Positions 46,698-58,375 are shown, numbered from the stretch's first letter. The stretch is 64,000 nt of DNA from Asterias rubens (GCF_902459465.1 NC_047066.1:4128377-4192376), one strand, 5' to 3'. Notes: a model not told the origin generated them from the sequence alone. Translations and numbers: made by a program.

Positions 46698-47918
46698 ATG
46701 GAGGACATCCAAGTTAGCAACTCTTCCTCTGAGATACAGACAAGTGACTTTCAGATAGACGTGGGTACTTACGTGTACCGTACAATAAGCAGCATTATTA
46801 TTCTGGTGCTTGGAGTGCCTGGAAACTCTCTCATTCTACGCGTGTATTGGTCAAAACCGCTCACGACAAGCACACACATTCTGATCATGTCGTTGGCTTT
46901 GACGGATCTCTTAATCTGTTTATGTCAGGTCTCTGATCTCCTGTATGATTGTCTTGCTCTAGTAACTGGTCAAAATGAACATAAATTGTTTGAGATAATG
47001 GGATGGATTGAGGAAACCTGCATGTTTACCTCCACTGGTGTCACCATATTGATTGCGCTCGACCGTTACGACTGCATCTGCCGCCCGGCGCACCTGCGAT
47101 TTTTTAATGCATCAAGAGGAAAGGCGGCAGCTTTCATCTCGTTTCTGGTCGCTTTCTTGTCAACGACTCCAGAACTCACCACGGTACTTACTAGTGTTGA
47201 CACTCCTACATTGCACCAAGTATCGCAGGGAACTCGACTAGCTTATTTATTATTCGCATTTGTGGTCATCATCATTTCTTACTCTACGGTCTACATGGCC
47301 ATCCGGAAGCATGTCAAAATTGGTTTACCGTCCAACATGGCCAAACCCGATGTTAGCCTTCCGAAGGTCGACCAACAACCAAACCCAGTTACGGCACCAA
47401 TAAAACCAGAACCAGCTTTACTAACTGTTCCTGACAAATCGGGCAATAATATGTCACTTCAGAAGGTAGCAGTAGCATCTATTTCCATGGTAACATCATC
47501 ATCGACAAAGGAAACTAACAAGGCAGCCTCAGAGGGTAGCAGTGAGAACAGCGTCCATCCAACTACGCCACAGATGAGCACGAGTGGGTCCAAAGTTTCA
47601 GATCAAGTGCACCGTGACAACAGAGGGCGTCGTGTGAAAACAACTGGTGCCCCTTCTCTGCAGCGGAAGACAACCAGAATGTTGTTGATTACCAGTGTGG
47701 TGTTAATGGTGACCTGGCTGCCATATTGTATTTACATCTGTGTCTATTTTGCTGACCTTAATGGGATAAGTGTCAGCCCAATAATCGTAGATATACTAAG
47801 TCAGGTTTTTTCTGTTTTATACGTGAACAACTTCTGTAACCCGATTATTTACGGTCTTGCAAATAGTCGGTTTCGAAAAGACTGTGTGGAGTTGCTACGC
47901 AATCTTCACATTTGTTAG
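46698..47918 (+). CDS. Intronless rhodopsin-class (class A) GPCR, orphan
   Basis: A single exon of 406 residues. Seven membrane segments can be read: TM1 with GNS (N43), TM2 with SLALTDL, TM3 ending LDRYDCICRP (D122-R-Y), TM4, TM5 ending YSTVYMAIRKH, TM6 with TWLPY (339-343) and TM7 with NPIIY (381-385), then a short tail with RFRKDC. N8-S-S is a possible N-glycosylation site. Intracellular loop 3 is long (about residues 206-322), Ser/Thr/Pro-rich. Oddities: TM4 has no obvious W4.50, TM5 no P5.50, and extracellular loop 2 is very short without a cysteine, so the usual TM3-ECL2 disulphide seems absent. ATG at 46698 (caagATGg) is preferred; the frame stays open upstream to about 46656 without another ATG. 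No ligand can be assigned. It may belong to a lineage-specific expansion. Confidence 0.88.
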   Translation: MEDIQVSNSSSEIQTSDFQIDVGTYVYRTISSIIILVLGVPGNSLILRVYWSKPLTTSTHILIMSLALTDLLICLCQVSDLLYDCLALVTGQNEHKLFEIMGWIEETCMFTSTGVTILIALDRYDCICRPAHLRFFNASRGKAAAFISFLVAFLSTTPELTTVLTSVDTPTLHQVSQGTRLAYLLFAFVVIIISYSTVYMAIRKHVKIGLPSNMAKPDVSLPKVDQQPNPVTAPIKPEPALLTVPDKSGNNMSLQKVAVASISMVTSSSTKETNKAASEGSSENSVHPTTPQMSTSGSKVSDQVHRDNRGRRVKTTGAPSLQRKTTRMLLITSVVLMVTWLPYCIYICVYFADLNGISVSPIIVDILSQVFSVLYVNNFCNPIIYGLANSRFRKDCVELLRNLHIC

Positions 47919-48019
47919 ATTTGAATAACCAAAACACATCACCTTATTACAGAGCCATAACACATCAAACCATCATATAGCCCCATAACTATAACTTTAT
48001 AAACATTATATATGTGAAC

Positions 48020-48364
48020 ATTTATTCTTCTTTTTCCTTTAAAGTGCTGCTTCAGAAAATTTGAAGATTACCGCACTGTGGCTGGGCGCACGCGTGAAAC
48101 CATGGGACCGAAAGCCAATCAGGTGCAAAATATACATGGTGCAAGTAAAAACTGGCCAGCAAGATTACTGACTAGGTGAGACCCTCAGTGCATTCTTGAA
48201 TGCATCTAGAGAGGGTGAGAGTGCAGGGTCCGTCTTCAAGCAGTTCCAGTCCTTCATTTTGCGAGGAAAGAACGATGAGACGTAAACCTGATTGCTGCAG
48301 TGTGGGATGTAGAAGCGAGATCCATGTACTCTAGTCAGGTATTGTGCTTCAGCAAGGTGTGTAT
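48020..48364 (-). mobile_element. 5'-truncated non-LTR retrotransposon (LINE), RT C-terminus and 3' UTR
   Basis: On the minus strand 48360-48185 encodes a stretch with SRFYIPHC, SFFPRKMKDWN and LDAFKNALR, the usual C-terminal tail of LINE reverse transcriptases. The 3' UTR (48190-48020) includes gaagattaccgcactgtgg (plus-strand reading). Its truncated end meets the GPCR tail copy exactly at 48364/48365. Confidence 0.75.
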
Positions 48365-48509
48365 TGTAACTCGATTATTTACGGACTTGCAAATAGACGG
48401 TTTTGAAAAGACTGTATGGCGTTATCACAATAATCACATTTGTTATATCTGAATAACCAAATTATATCACCTTTACATAAAGCCATAACATATAAAACCA
48501 TCATTTGTG
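48365..48509 (+). pseudogene. Broken copy of the GPCR 3' end and 3' UTR
   Basis: This matches 47835-47982 over its whole length, with many point changes. It begins at the TGTAAC of the NPIIY region and runs through the tail into the 3' untranslated part ('gccataaca', 'aaccatcat'). The proline of NPIIY is changed to serine, and a TGA follows the RRF codons, so it cannot encode the receptor tail. It starts exactly where the LINE fragment 48020-48364 ends. Confidence 0.85.
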
Positions 48510-48599
48510 TCGGTTTTATTGTAAACAATATGTATTCTAGCTGCATTTTTGCTCATCTCTTTTTTCAGCTGTGTTAATATGTAAAAACTGTCTATTAAT

Positions 48600-48960
48600 T
48601 TTGGTTTTTACCCATACACCATGTACACATCGGTGTATGGGTAAAAACCAAAATTAATATTCTTTATCCCTGATGCAAATTTAACATCTATTATATCGTT
48701 GCGGTACCCGCTGCCAAAACATAGGATTCGAACTGCCTCTAGCTGCCGGGCAACCTCGGTGGTCTAGTTGGTAAGACACTGCTCTAGAATTGCAAGGGTC
48801 GTGGGTTCGAATCCCACCCGAGTAACATGCCTGTGATATTTGTTCACAGGACTCGGGGAAAGTACTGAGTATACAGTGCTAACACACATCGGTGTATGGG
48901 TAAAAACCTAAATTAATATTATTTATCCCCGAATTTAACATCTGTTATAAAAACTGTCTG
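48600..48960 (+). mobile_element. tRNA-derived SINE-1, best copy
   Basis: tRNA-like head 48754-48825 (ggtctagttggtaagac and gggttcgaatccc), then ctgtgatatttgttcacagg, cggggaaagtactgagtata and cggtgtatgggtaaaaacc. The last motif also occurs inverted at the left end (48601-48650). Confidence 0.8.
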
Positions 48961-50270
48961 TACAGCGTTTTTAGATTTTTAATGTAAGACTGTGATTCAA
49001 AGTGGGCGTGAAACAACCTGGTTTGAAAAGTGTGTAAAAGATAAGCAATTGGTTAAAAGTGTGAGAATCACTGGTGTAAAGTGTGTATAGTGGAAGGTTA
49101 CTAGTGGAAAAAAAAATACCTAGCTGTTCGGAAAACTATAAGGGGGCCTAAATGTATGAAAAAACATTGACTGACAAGTTTGTGTAGTAACTAAAAGTAG
49201 AAGGTTTTTATCTCCACTGAACATCCAACTAAATTATGTGAATTTCAAGTCTCAATGAGCTTGACAAGTGTGTTTTTGTGAGCGGAAAATCCCGAGAAAT
49301 AAGAAAAAGTAAAGTAGTATAAGACTAGACATCGAGTGTTTGTGGAAACAAACACTAGGTGTTCGGCTGTCGTATGGGCAGTGTTTGAATCAATGAAAAG
49401 AATTTTGATAATAGCTCGTCAAAATGAAGCGAAGTCAAAATGAAAATGTATTCTTGATGTGTAAAGTTTTAAAGCAGCAAAAGGTGTACATTTCAATCTA
49501 AAAGCCATTAAATAACGCCTTTCCTGGAAGAGCATTATACAGGCATTTCCAGTTTTGACAGGTCAAAAGGTCAAGACAAGTTCACCAACATATTCATTTT
49601 TTTAAAGTACGCAAAGCCCTTTCATATGAGGTACAGATTGTCAAAATAGCTTATGTGGTTGAGGAAATATGAACTTAAAAAATATTGATGACTGTAGAAG
49701 AGACTAACTATAACCTAAAGGGAAGAGTAAGTTGAAAACGCCTTGGATATACCATGGAGGTAGATATACAACCAATGGGGGAAATGTGTAGTTCTTAAGA
49801 CATGAATTTTTAAATTTCAACTTTCGATTTGATCCGGAAAACAAGGTCAAAATGGGGTCATGCCTGTGAAGCATTCACGCAGTTTTATTGACCTTTCCGA
49901 TGATGTATTGGTTGTAAGAATCCCTCATGTAGGTCAAAAGCTATGATTTTCTGAAACAATAAACTTTGAATTTTCATAATTCAAGAATGGATGACGTCCA
50001 TCGTGACATAACAACGGTTTCCTCTCCTAATGAATATCTAACTATGTGTAGCGTTTCAAGTTCATACGAGTTCTATGGAAAAGCCAAGTTGTTATTTTAA
50101 GTGGACAATTATGAATGTTCCGAAGAAGAAGTATTATTATTAAGAAAAAAAAACAGACAAAAATAAGACGTGTTCCGGGCTGAAGGCCCATGGAGGACGG
50201 GCCAAACACCTAAATACTGCTTAACTAATAACAGCATCACGAAATTATTGGTTATCACGATAATACGTAG
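48961..50270. other. Intergenic, nothing recognised
   Basis: No frame over 70 codons with a known family; no clear repeat seen by eye. Confidence 0.5.
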
Positions 50271-50462
50271 ACCCAGTAACTGGGGTGCTGTACCGTACTC
50301 CTTTTCCCCCAAAATTTTGTCATTACGGTCGTACTACCGATAATGACAAAATTTCGATAAAAGGAGTAATACCAATAATGACAAAATTTTGAAAAAAGGA
50401 ATACAACCGATAGCGACAAAATTTTGAAGAATGGAGTACAGCGCCCCAGTTACTGGGTCTAG
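50271..50462. mobile_element. Foldback element H, copy 2, with repeated inner arm
   Basis: Same ends; the right inner arm (gataatgacaaaattttga) is repeated three times. Confidence 0.85.
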
Positions 50463-51396
50463 GTTATTCTCATATCCTGGTGTCGTGGGTTTCAAGTAGG
50501 ATAACGGGAATATTTTTTTACAATAAATAACTTTAAAAAATTTGTTTAAATCATCTATCCAACCTTTTTACAACACACTTTAAATCATCTATCCAACCTT
50601 TTTACAAGACACTTGCACTTCATCGTGTTGAAATCTTAAAAGTTTTGGTCTTTCGTTGCGAGAGATCGTCTGCCATTTACAGTGGTAATGCATACAAAGT
50701 GTGTTTTCAACACTTTCATTGGTTGGTATTTTATTAAATCTTCAGAAGCTAGTATGGCGTGCTAAATAAATCATAAATCTCATTCAATTAATATTAAACA
50801 AATTTAATTACATTTTTTGTCCTTAAAGACATATGGCTGCTAGGTTAGAATCCGGAGATATCACAAGGCATGACAGTAAAACACCCTGACCCCCTTGGAG
50901 CACAAACACTTCATAACGATCTGTTTTCCCAATTTTAGACCAGCAATGTTTGGTTTCAGGAGATAAGAAACCAATCTGTTTTATTTTCTCTATTAAATGT
51001 AGACATAAAAATATGCTATTTATTACATTTAGCAGAATTTATTACAATCTGCAGTTAATAAAAAAAACAATTTTTTTTCATTTTGGCACGCCATAGAATA
51101 CCAAATAGCAACCACAACACCTGATCTATTGTAGTGACTGAGTGAAGGGGAATGAAACTTAATCTTCCAGACAATAATTTTGCTTTGAACTTTTGAGGTT
51201 GGATGTTGTTACTTTGACTCATTTGATTGTTGGTATAATATACCAAAAATTTATCATTTTATAAATGTTTGAGCATAACCTATGACAAAACCCAGTAACT
51301 GGTGTGCTGCATTCCTTTTAAACAAAAATTAACAAGAGCTTGCACAGAGTTGGGGTTAAAAAATATGTGACTATCGAAAACATATTGTAATGAACA
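50463..51396. other. Intergenic, short direct repeat only
   Basis: 'aaatcatctatccaaccttt' occurs twice at 50547 and 50582. A partial foldback H end lies at about 51286-51310 (cccagtaactggtgtgctgc). Confidence 0.5.
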
Positions 51397-51738
51397 TGCT
51401 TTGTGATGCATTTCAAGCTCCTTTTGTTATAGTGTTTAAACACATGTTCTGGCTCTGTATTGGCCTGCAATGAATGTGTATTGTTGTGCCAGACCGGGGT
51501 ACAATGTAGTCAGTTATGTCATTAATTTATCATTCCCTTGCCAGCCACCATTGGCCTGCAAGGATTGTGCTTTGTGATGCATTTCAAGCTCCTTTTGTTA
51601 TAGTGTTTAAACACATGTTCTGGCTCTGTATTGGCCTGCAATGAATGTGTATTGTTGTGCCAGACGGGGGTACAATGTAGTCAGTTATGTCATTTATTTA
51701 TCATTCCCTTGCCAGCCACCATTGGCCTGCAAGGAATG
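51397..51738 (+). repeat. 171-base tandem duplication
   Basis: tgctttgtgatgcatttcaa begins at 51397 and again at 51568. The copies differ at only a few bases, so the event is recent. Confidence 0.9.
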
Positions 51739-51823
51739 TGTTCACATTGTTAGTATCATTATTTCCCCTCAATTTAGCTTTAATGATTACTAGTACATTT
51801 AAAATAACAAAGAGTTTCCTATT

Positions 51824-52704
51824 GGGTAATTCCATGTCAAATCAACCAGTAGTCCCCAGGTGACCCTCTCAGATTTTGATGAAACTTTATCAGAATGATT
51901 GGATGTGGCTCAAATGAACACATACAAAAAAGCTAAGTCATACTCCACGTCCTTTTCGAGATATGATCCATTGAAATTTGGTCGCGGCGGCCATTTTGTG
52001 CTCGCGCGAGACGCGAAAAGTGATTTTTGTGTTAATTTCCAACTTTGAAAGCTCATAATTTAGTTATTGTACCAGGTAGAGAGCTCAAATTTGGTATTCC
52101 ATCTTACTTCTTGCCAAATTTAATGAATCTGCACTCAATTTAAATGTATCTCCTTTAATTTTCTAGTTATGGTCACTTAAAGTAGGCACTTTAATCAGCC
52201 GAAAATGTTTTTTGGGATAATTGGGGTCATATGCACCCTGTGCCAACATGAGAGGTCAAATGAATCCTATATTCCCTAGGTATTATCTATGGGTGCATGT
52301 CTATATCCATAAGCAATTATAAGCTCACCAATGCATTAATTTAGAAATAGCATGGGCCCAAAGTTGGTTCCAGCCAGAAAAAGGTGAAAAAGACCCCGCC
52401 CGTCTTGACCCCGTTTGACCCCGCGATCAATTAAAACATTTTTTGAAATTTATACCAGTTAAACATTTATATTATATCTTCTTATACACCAATTTTCAGC
52501 TTTGGCACTCAACTCCTTCATGGTGTGGTGGCAATTTGAATATTATATGTTTTGGGCACATTTTAATGTAATATCATACAGTATACATGTACATGTACAT
52601 TCATGTACACATGTACAATACATGGTTATATATGTTTGAAGCTTGTGTAACTGTTTTTTTTCTGGCTAACTTTTCTAACTGTTGATTTGACACGGAATGA
52701 CCCT
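51824..52704. mobile_element. Non-autonomous DNA transposon K, 880 bp
   Basis: Ends carry inverted repeats ATTCCATGTCAAATCAAC (left) and GTTGATTTGACACGGAAT (right). CCTATTGG flanks both ends. No coding frame seen; the interior mentions no known domain. Confidence 0.75.
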
Positions 52705-53317
52705 ATTGGGTATAAAACCAAGGCACCAAATCTAGGTGTGGCATTCTAGAATAGAACTGTGGCTTGGGACATCAGGGTGGTCGGACGGCGGCTCTATACT
52801 TTCTATGTGTAAACTGAAGGCTCTCAGTACCATTTACAAAAGTACTAGCACAGATAGTGGTCAGCCTATGTATTTATTTCTGTATAGTTTATTATCTGCA
52901 CGTCGTCCGGCCGGGTTCATAATGTTAAGGTAATGTTGTATTTATTTATTTATTAGTTAAGTGAGGAGTGTCCTTAAATTCCCCCAACTCAGCCAGTTGC
53001 TACGTTTTGCTTTATTATTAATTGACTTTATTATATGTATTATTTTGTTCATGTCCCCGTTGAGGAGAATTACAAGATGAGCGAGTACCTGCATATCTGT
53101 TTCCATTTTTGAGTTGTTATTTTGTCTCTGAGTTTAGCAAGTGGTTCCCCTCTCTTTCTGGCGGATGCAGGGTTGATCCGTTACAATATGATCCGACGAG
53201 AACTAACATCAACAACGTACAATGTACGTCGGGCAGGAATACATAAGCCCCATTCATAATCAAATCATTGATTCAATAGAGCCAAAACGATAGACCAAGT
53301 ATAACTGGGGCGCTGTT
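52705..53317. other. Intergenic, nothing recognised
   Basis: No coding frame or mobile element identified. Confidence 0.4.
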
Positions 53318-53447
53318 TGACCCAGTGACTGGCGCAAGATTCCTTTTTTCGAAAAAGAACAACCGATAATGACCAAATTTATACGACCGATCATGACAAC
53401 ATTTCGAAAAAAAAAGAGTACAGCACAGCGCCCCAGTCACTGGGTTC
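53318..53447. mobile_element. Foldback element H, copy 3
   Basis: Same ends (gacccagtgactggcgc / gcgccccagtcactgggtt), degenerate middle. Confidence 0.75.
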
Positions 53448-53507
53448 TGGCATGAGACCTACCTAGAAACTATAATAAGCCACTGGTAGCATGGGGTCCG
53501 CCCGATT

Positions 53508-54006
53508 GTCTGAAGGTCCGTTAGTCCGAAAGTTCAATAGTCCGAAGGTTCGATAGTCCGAATGCACAAATTTTCCATAAGAGGGGGTTCATTAGTCCGA
53601 AAATGTAATAGGGTTCGTTAATCCGAACATTTGATGCGATAGTCCGAAGGTTCATTAGTCCGAAGGTTCATCGATCCGAAGGTTTACTGGTCAGACGGTT
53701 CGGTAGTCCGAATTTAGAATAAGGTTAGTTGGTTGGAAGGTTCGATAGTTCGAAACAAAAACGAGGTTCAACAGTCCGAAGGTTCGATAGTCTGAATCGA
53801 GGATAAGGTTTGATAGTCCGAATTGACAATAAAGTTTGATAGTCCGAATTGACAATAAGGTTCGATAGTCCGAATTGACAATAAGGTTCAATAGTCCGAA
53901 TTGACAATAAGGTTCGATAGTCCGAATCGATAATAAGGTTCGATTTAGGACTGACAGACCTTCGAACTAGTAAACCTTCGGACCATCGAACCTTCGGACT
54001 ATCGAG
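53508..54006. repeat. Satellite-like array of ttcgatagtccgaa units ending inverted
   Basis: Units of about 25 bp (ggttcgatagtccgaattga, caataa), very regular between 53800 and 53940. From 53965 the units run in the opposite sense (aaccttcggactatcga). Frames read on either strand are repeat artefacts. Confidence 0.85.
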
Positions 54007-54277
54007 CGGTCAAACCGGTAGCATCACTGTCCATCATGGACCATCCATCCATGGTCATGGAGCAAGCACAAACGATGGAACATTGCTTAAAAAAAAAAAG
54101 ATTACAAACCACATCAGACCTCTCGTATATATCATGAACATGAATATCTCACAGATTACATAATGATAGTCTTACCATGGGGATATAATACTCTCTACTT
54201 TTATGATTTTTTAGTGAAAATAGACAGCGGTTCAACAACAAACTTACCCGAAACAGCCATAAAAAGTGTAAAACACA

Positions 54278-54431
54278 TAGACCTTTTCGCAAATACCGGG
54301 GCGCGCGCGTAAAGCTTGAAATTGATGCATTGTGGTCTAGCTGGTATCCAAATTTGATCCATATCTATCCCACAATGCACCTCATTCAACAGTCTGCGCT
54401 TGCGCATTGGTATTTGCGATAAGGTCTATGT
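54278..54431. mobile_element. Small inverted-repeat element G, copy 2
   Basis: Near-identical to 40256-40410. Confidence 0.85.
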
Positions 54432-54689
54432 ATACGGTATGGCGCCCTCTGTCGTTAGAACTTTACACATCAACGGGGGCGCGGCAGGGGGCGTAGTCCG
54501 ACGAGCCAATCATTTTGCAGGAATTTCGACACCAAGAGAATGAGAGAGTGGGCGGGGCAGGATTCGAGTATGGATGGTCAAGATTTTAATTGTTGTCACA
54601 CATTTTTGGAGATGATCATTTTACTTAGATACTTGACAACATGGGGTGACCATTGCACATTAGCCAAAATTGTTGAGTGATTGTTGCAA

Positions 54690-54945
54690 TAGATGGCCCA
54701 GAAGTCAATAGAGCATCAAAAGCAAATTGTGGGTTCAAAACCTGGTCATATGACACTTTATAATTGCTTCTCTTCAACCAGGGGTATAAATGGGTACCTG
54801 TGAGGGTAGTAAAGCCACTGGGGTGTCACGGCAGCTCAGGGCTGTATAAGGAATGTTATGGCCCAATTACCAGGATGTAAACCGCATTGATAGGGTTATT
54901 ACTGCGCTATATATAAGAATTAGTTATTACTATTATTATTATGCC
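54690..54945 (+). mobile_element. SINE-2, plus strand
   Basis: gtgggttcaaaacctggtc, aaatgggtacctgtgagggt, then ggaatgttatggcccaatta, the motif that forms the tandem array at 22971. Tail (TTA)n. Confidence 0.75.
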
Positions 54946-55941
54946 AAAGTAAGACAACTTTTAATGTTTTAGAAATATGTTTAACAACGTTTTTACTTCC
55001 TTTTACATTACAAAAGATTCAACAACATTTTGCTGTTAAAACCAATTTTATTCACAATTCTCCAAAATTAGTACACATAATTATGAATAATAATCAGGAT
55101 TGCATATACAACTGTTCTAAATATAAATACATCAAGTCAACTAACTCTTAACTCTTTTACACAGACAAGGCTTTTTGAGTTCAGTAACTTTCTCTAGTAC
55201 TGACAATACTTTTTGTCTGAATTTATCAGGCATTGTACTTGGCCCCTGGGGTTAAAAGGTGGAAAATTGCATTGAGTACAATGTTTATTGTACATGAATA
55301 TAATAGGCTTGAACATTTTTTCAGGCTACTTGTCTTGCCCCGAGAACTTAATAGGCCTCTTGCCTTTGTAGATAGTGCCCTCAAGTGATCATTATTTTTA
55401 CTCGCATCTATCATTTTCCAGTTATAAAGCCTTCGTCTAATTCTGCAGTTTTGAGCCCCAATTTCCTTGTTTTTTCCCTTGGATCAAGCACAATCTGTAA
55501 GTTTTTCATTCCGTCTTATTATAAATCATTCCTTGTCTAGCTCGCTCGATTTATTAGCGTTTTCAGGCTAGTTTACTTTCCTTAAAACTGTTGTTGCCAA
55601 AATCGGCTACATGTGCGCTTTACATGTACTTTTTTACCATGTGTGCATTGCGAAGGCACTACACGTTCAACGTTTGTCCGGAAACTGGGCAAATCTCATG
55701 TTTAGTATTTCAGCATGGATATAGGGTCTTTTTTGTGACTTTGCCCATTCTATGTCAGCTTTTTTATATTTTAAGGCTTCGTTCACATTATGCTTTATAA
55801 CTAAATGTATGTTTTATTCTTGTTTATTACAGTTTCACACTGGTTCCAATAAAGAAACAAATGACAGTCTGACAGTGGAATAGTGTTTAGCCTCTGACTA
55901 ATTTCGTCACGTACTCGACTTAGTGAGGTCAGAAGACTACT
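54946..55941. other. Intergenic, AT-rich, nothing recognised
   Basis: Only short frames without known motifs. Confidence 0.5.
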
Positions 55942-56090
55942 TAATAAACCCATTATACACTTTCGGTAAACAGTGTTGTCCAAGTCCCACACTTCGTGTA
56001 TTACAACTTATATATAAAATAACAAACCTGTGACAATTTAGGCTCAATCGGAGTCGGGAGAAAATAATGGGAAAACCCACTTTTGCTTAC
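55942..56090 (+). mobile_element. TTAA element family D, truncated
   Basis: Only the first ~150 bases (from cccattatacactttcggt to gggaaaacccact) remain. Confidence 0.75.
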
Positions 56091-56599
56091 TTAGGCCTAC
56101 ACTGAATACTGATGATTTGCCTGTAGTTTCTCAGTCTGTACACACTAATTATTTGCTTTGGGGCCTTGCAAAAGGCACCATAGACATTTTAAAATTATTT
56201 TTGATGAAGATGATGATGATTATGATTATTATTTGTTAACTATTTTTGGTACTTTTGGGACCCCAAATGTGAAAATTAATGCAACCTTTAGGTTTGAAGA
56301 TACCTATGTAAAGAAGGCAGTGAACAAATATCAGCTTTATATGTAAGAGGAAAACCCAAAATAAAGAAAACCCGCACAACTATACTCAAATTAAGGCTTT
56401 GGTCCTGAAATTGAACTGGGAGGGCTCACAGAAGTGAAACGGCAGGGAAAGAAACCAGTGAGCCAACCTGAATGCCCCCCTCCCTAAAATAAAAGATTAC
56501 ATGTAGTTTCAGGATTCAAATTCAAACTAACTTGGTAGTAAACTATCAATGCATACCTGAATGATATTGGTTGAAAGTTGGCAATCAATTTAAAACCTT

Positions 56600-57200
56600 T
56601 CTATTCAGAAAGATTTGACGACTAGATTTGATTCAGATAAGGAGGATGTCAAAAGCGACTCTGCCTACCGGTTGAGGGAAGGTATTCGCTTTGCTCACGT
56701 TTGAACCAGAGAGCACTTAAAACAAAGTGCAAGGTGACAGGAGAAATACTACGATCAGAAGACAAGCCAAACAACGCTAGAGACCGAAGCCTTACCTAAT
56801 TCTGAAAAAGCTGTCAGAAGTAACATTAAGAATTCAGAAGCAGCCAAGAGGCAAGAAGAAGGTTGTACATTTTGACCGGCTAAAGCCTGATGTGGGCCGA
56901 GAGCTAGTTGGTTGGGACAGTACGGAACCACCTGTGACACCTGTCTAAAGGCACCAGGAAGAGCCAGTGATAGAAGAGGAAGACATAGGTGTGGTGGAAG
57001 AGACCCAAGAGGAGAGTGTAGGCTCGGAGACGTGCCTGCCAGAGCCGATGGAATCGGTGCAAGGGACCCCAGAAACCTTAGAAGCCCAATTGGAGAACCA
57101 AGTTGAAACTCTTCCATCTGTACAGGGGAGAAGGAATCCACCCAGGCATCGCCGTAGGCCTCAACGTTACTTATAACTTTAAAAAGAGGGCAGGGGAACC
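56600..57200 (+). mobile_element. Ty3/gypsy-type pol remnant (integrase C-terminal end)
   Basis: Broken frames carry a degenerate version of the integrase tail, including the VHFDRLKP signature near 56865-56890. An acidic Glu-rich stretch follows, ending NPPRHRRRPQRYL and a stop at 57174-57176. Frameshifts and in-frame stops (for example near 56695 and 56945) show it is dead. A purine-rich run (57180-57198) may be the old polypurine tract. Confidence 0.6.
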
Positions 57201-57329
57201 CAGGGAAGTCCCTCGACTAAGGCGTTGTTGTGTGAGTGGAGAGTGAATGAGTTGGGGCGTATACACCTTAATTAATGTTGAAGTTAGCAGCTATTAAGTG
57301 CGATCGGATTTCATTGTGTGTGTTTTGAT

Positions 57330-58375
57330 AGGGACGTCATGAGGAAAGAAACACCATCGAAGAAGACGGTACCGAAGGACATGGATGAAGCAGAAACAGT
57401 GGAGTGTCCCAAATGCCATGATGTGTTCCAGCATAAGCGGATTTTGGAACGCCATATGACGATCGAGCCAGAAGTGTTCTACTGGTGTGGAAGGTGTGAT
57501 CACCAAGACAACAGAAGAGACAACCTACGGAAGGGCTCAATTTCATTCTGCAGCACTAGAAGAGGTGGAACAAATTCGAGCGGAGTTCTACGAGTCCAGG
57601 GAGTGGGCAAGGCAATCTAAAAGCGAAGAGACAAACCGCCACTGCATGAAGAGAAATAAGTCAAGCCTTTCTGGGTGAAGGAGTTACCCTAGCCCTGCCA
57701 GCGAGAAGAAGCGGGGCAGAGAGGATGTCGCTCTCGAAGAGAAGTCGACAAAGAAACGCGCATGGGTGGAAAAGCTCCAGCAACGTTGTCGAGAGCACCT
57801 GATGAGGTGTTGCCAGTAGACAACAGTGGCCATCAGGGACGCGTCTGTGTGCCAGGATCCCCAGGAAATCACTGCGTCAACCACAGGGAACGAGATTACA
57901 GTGCAGATAGGTGTCAGAGCAAACCATGGAGACACAGCTGTAAACCATTGACCGGGGTTTACAAGAGGCAGCAGAAATTGCACTGTCTGCAACACCTACC
58001 AGGTGGGAAGAGGAGGAAGTAGCCCCGAAATACCTGCCGAAAAGCCCAGGGGCATGCTGAGGATGATGCAGCGGACGCAGGGAGAAGGCGCTGCTGACGA
58101 CGAACCAGTGGGGGAGCCAGTTGAAACCCTACAGATGAGTGACACACCATTTCAGCTTGGAAGACTTCTCTCGGGTCAATTGGTAAGATGGAAGGAGACG
58201 CGACAAAGCGTCATTTACCGGTCCAAGGACAACAAAGTCATCCAAGGAGAGACGATAAGAGAATTTGACGTGGTTTACTTGAGACCATGCAAAAAGCCAA
58301 AGGATCAAAAACCACCTGCACTTGGGGGACACCTGTGTAGGTTGGTACTAGTTAGTTGCGAGATACCGGGGTGAA
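57330..58375 (+). pseudogene. Broken open frames with a zinc-finger-like motif
   Basis: Frames change several times. One piece has CPKCHDVFQHKRILERHM, a partial C2H2 finger lacking the second histidine at the normal spacing, then WCGRCDHQDNRRDNLRK. A later piece (58003-58374) ends with SVIYRSKDNKVIQGETIREF and VVYLRPCKK. It lies directly after the gypsy remnant and may be part of the same element or another one. I do not recognise a host gene. Confidence 0.4.

Noticed and set aside
53691-53907. Minus-strand frames with repeated NSDYRT/LSIRTI
   Set aside because: Artefact of the ttcgatagtccgaa tandem array.
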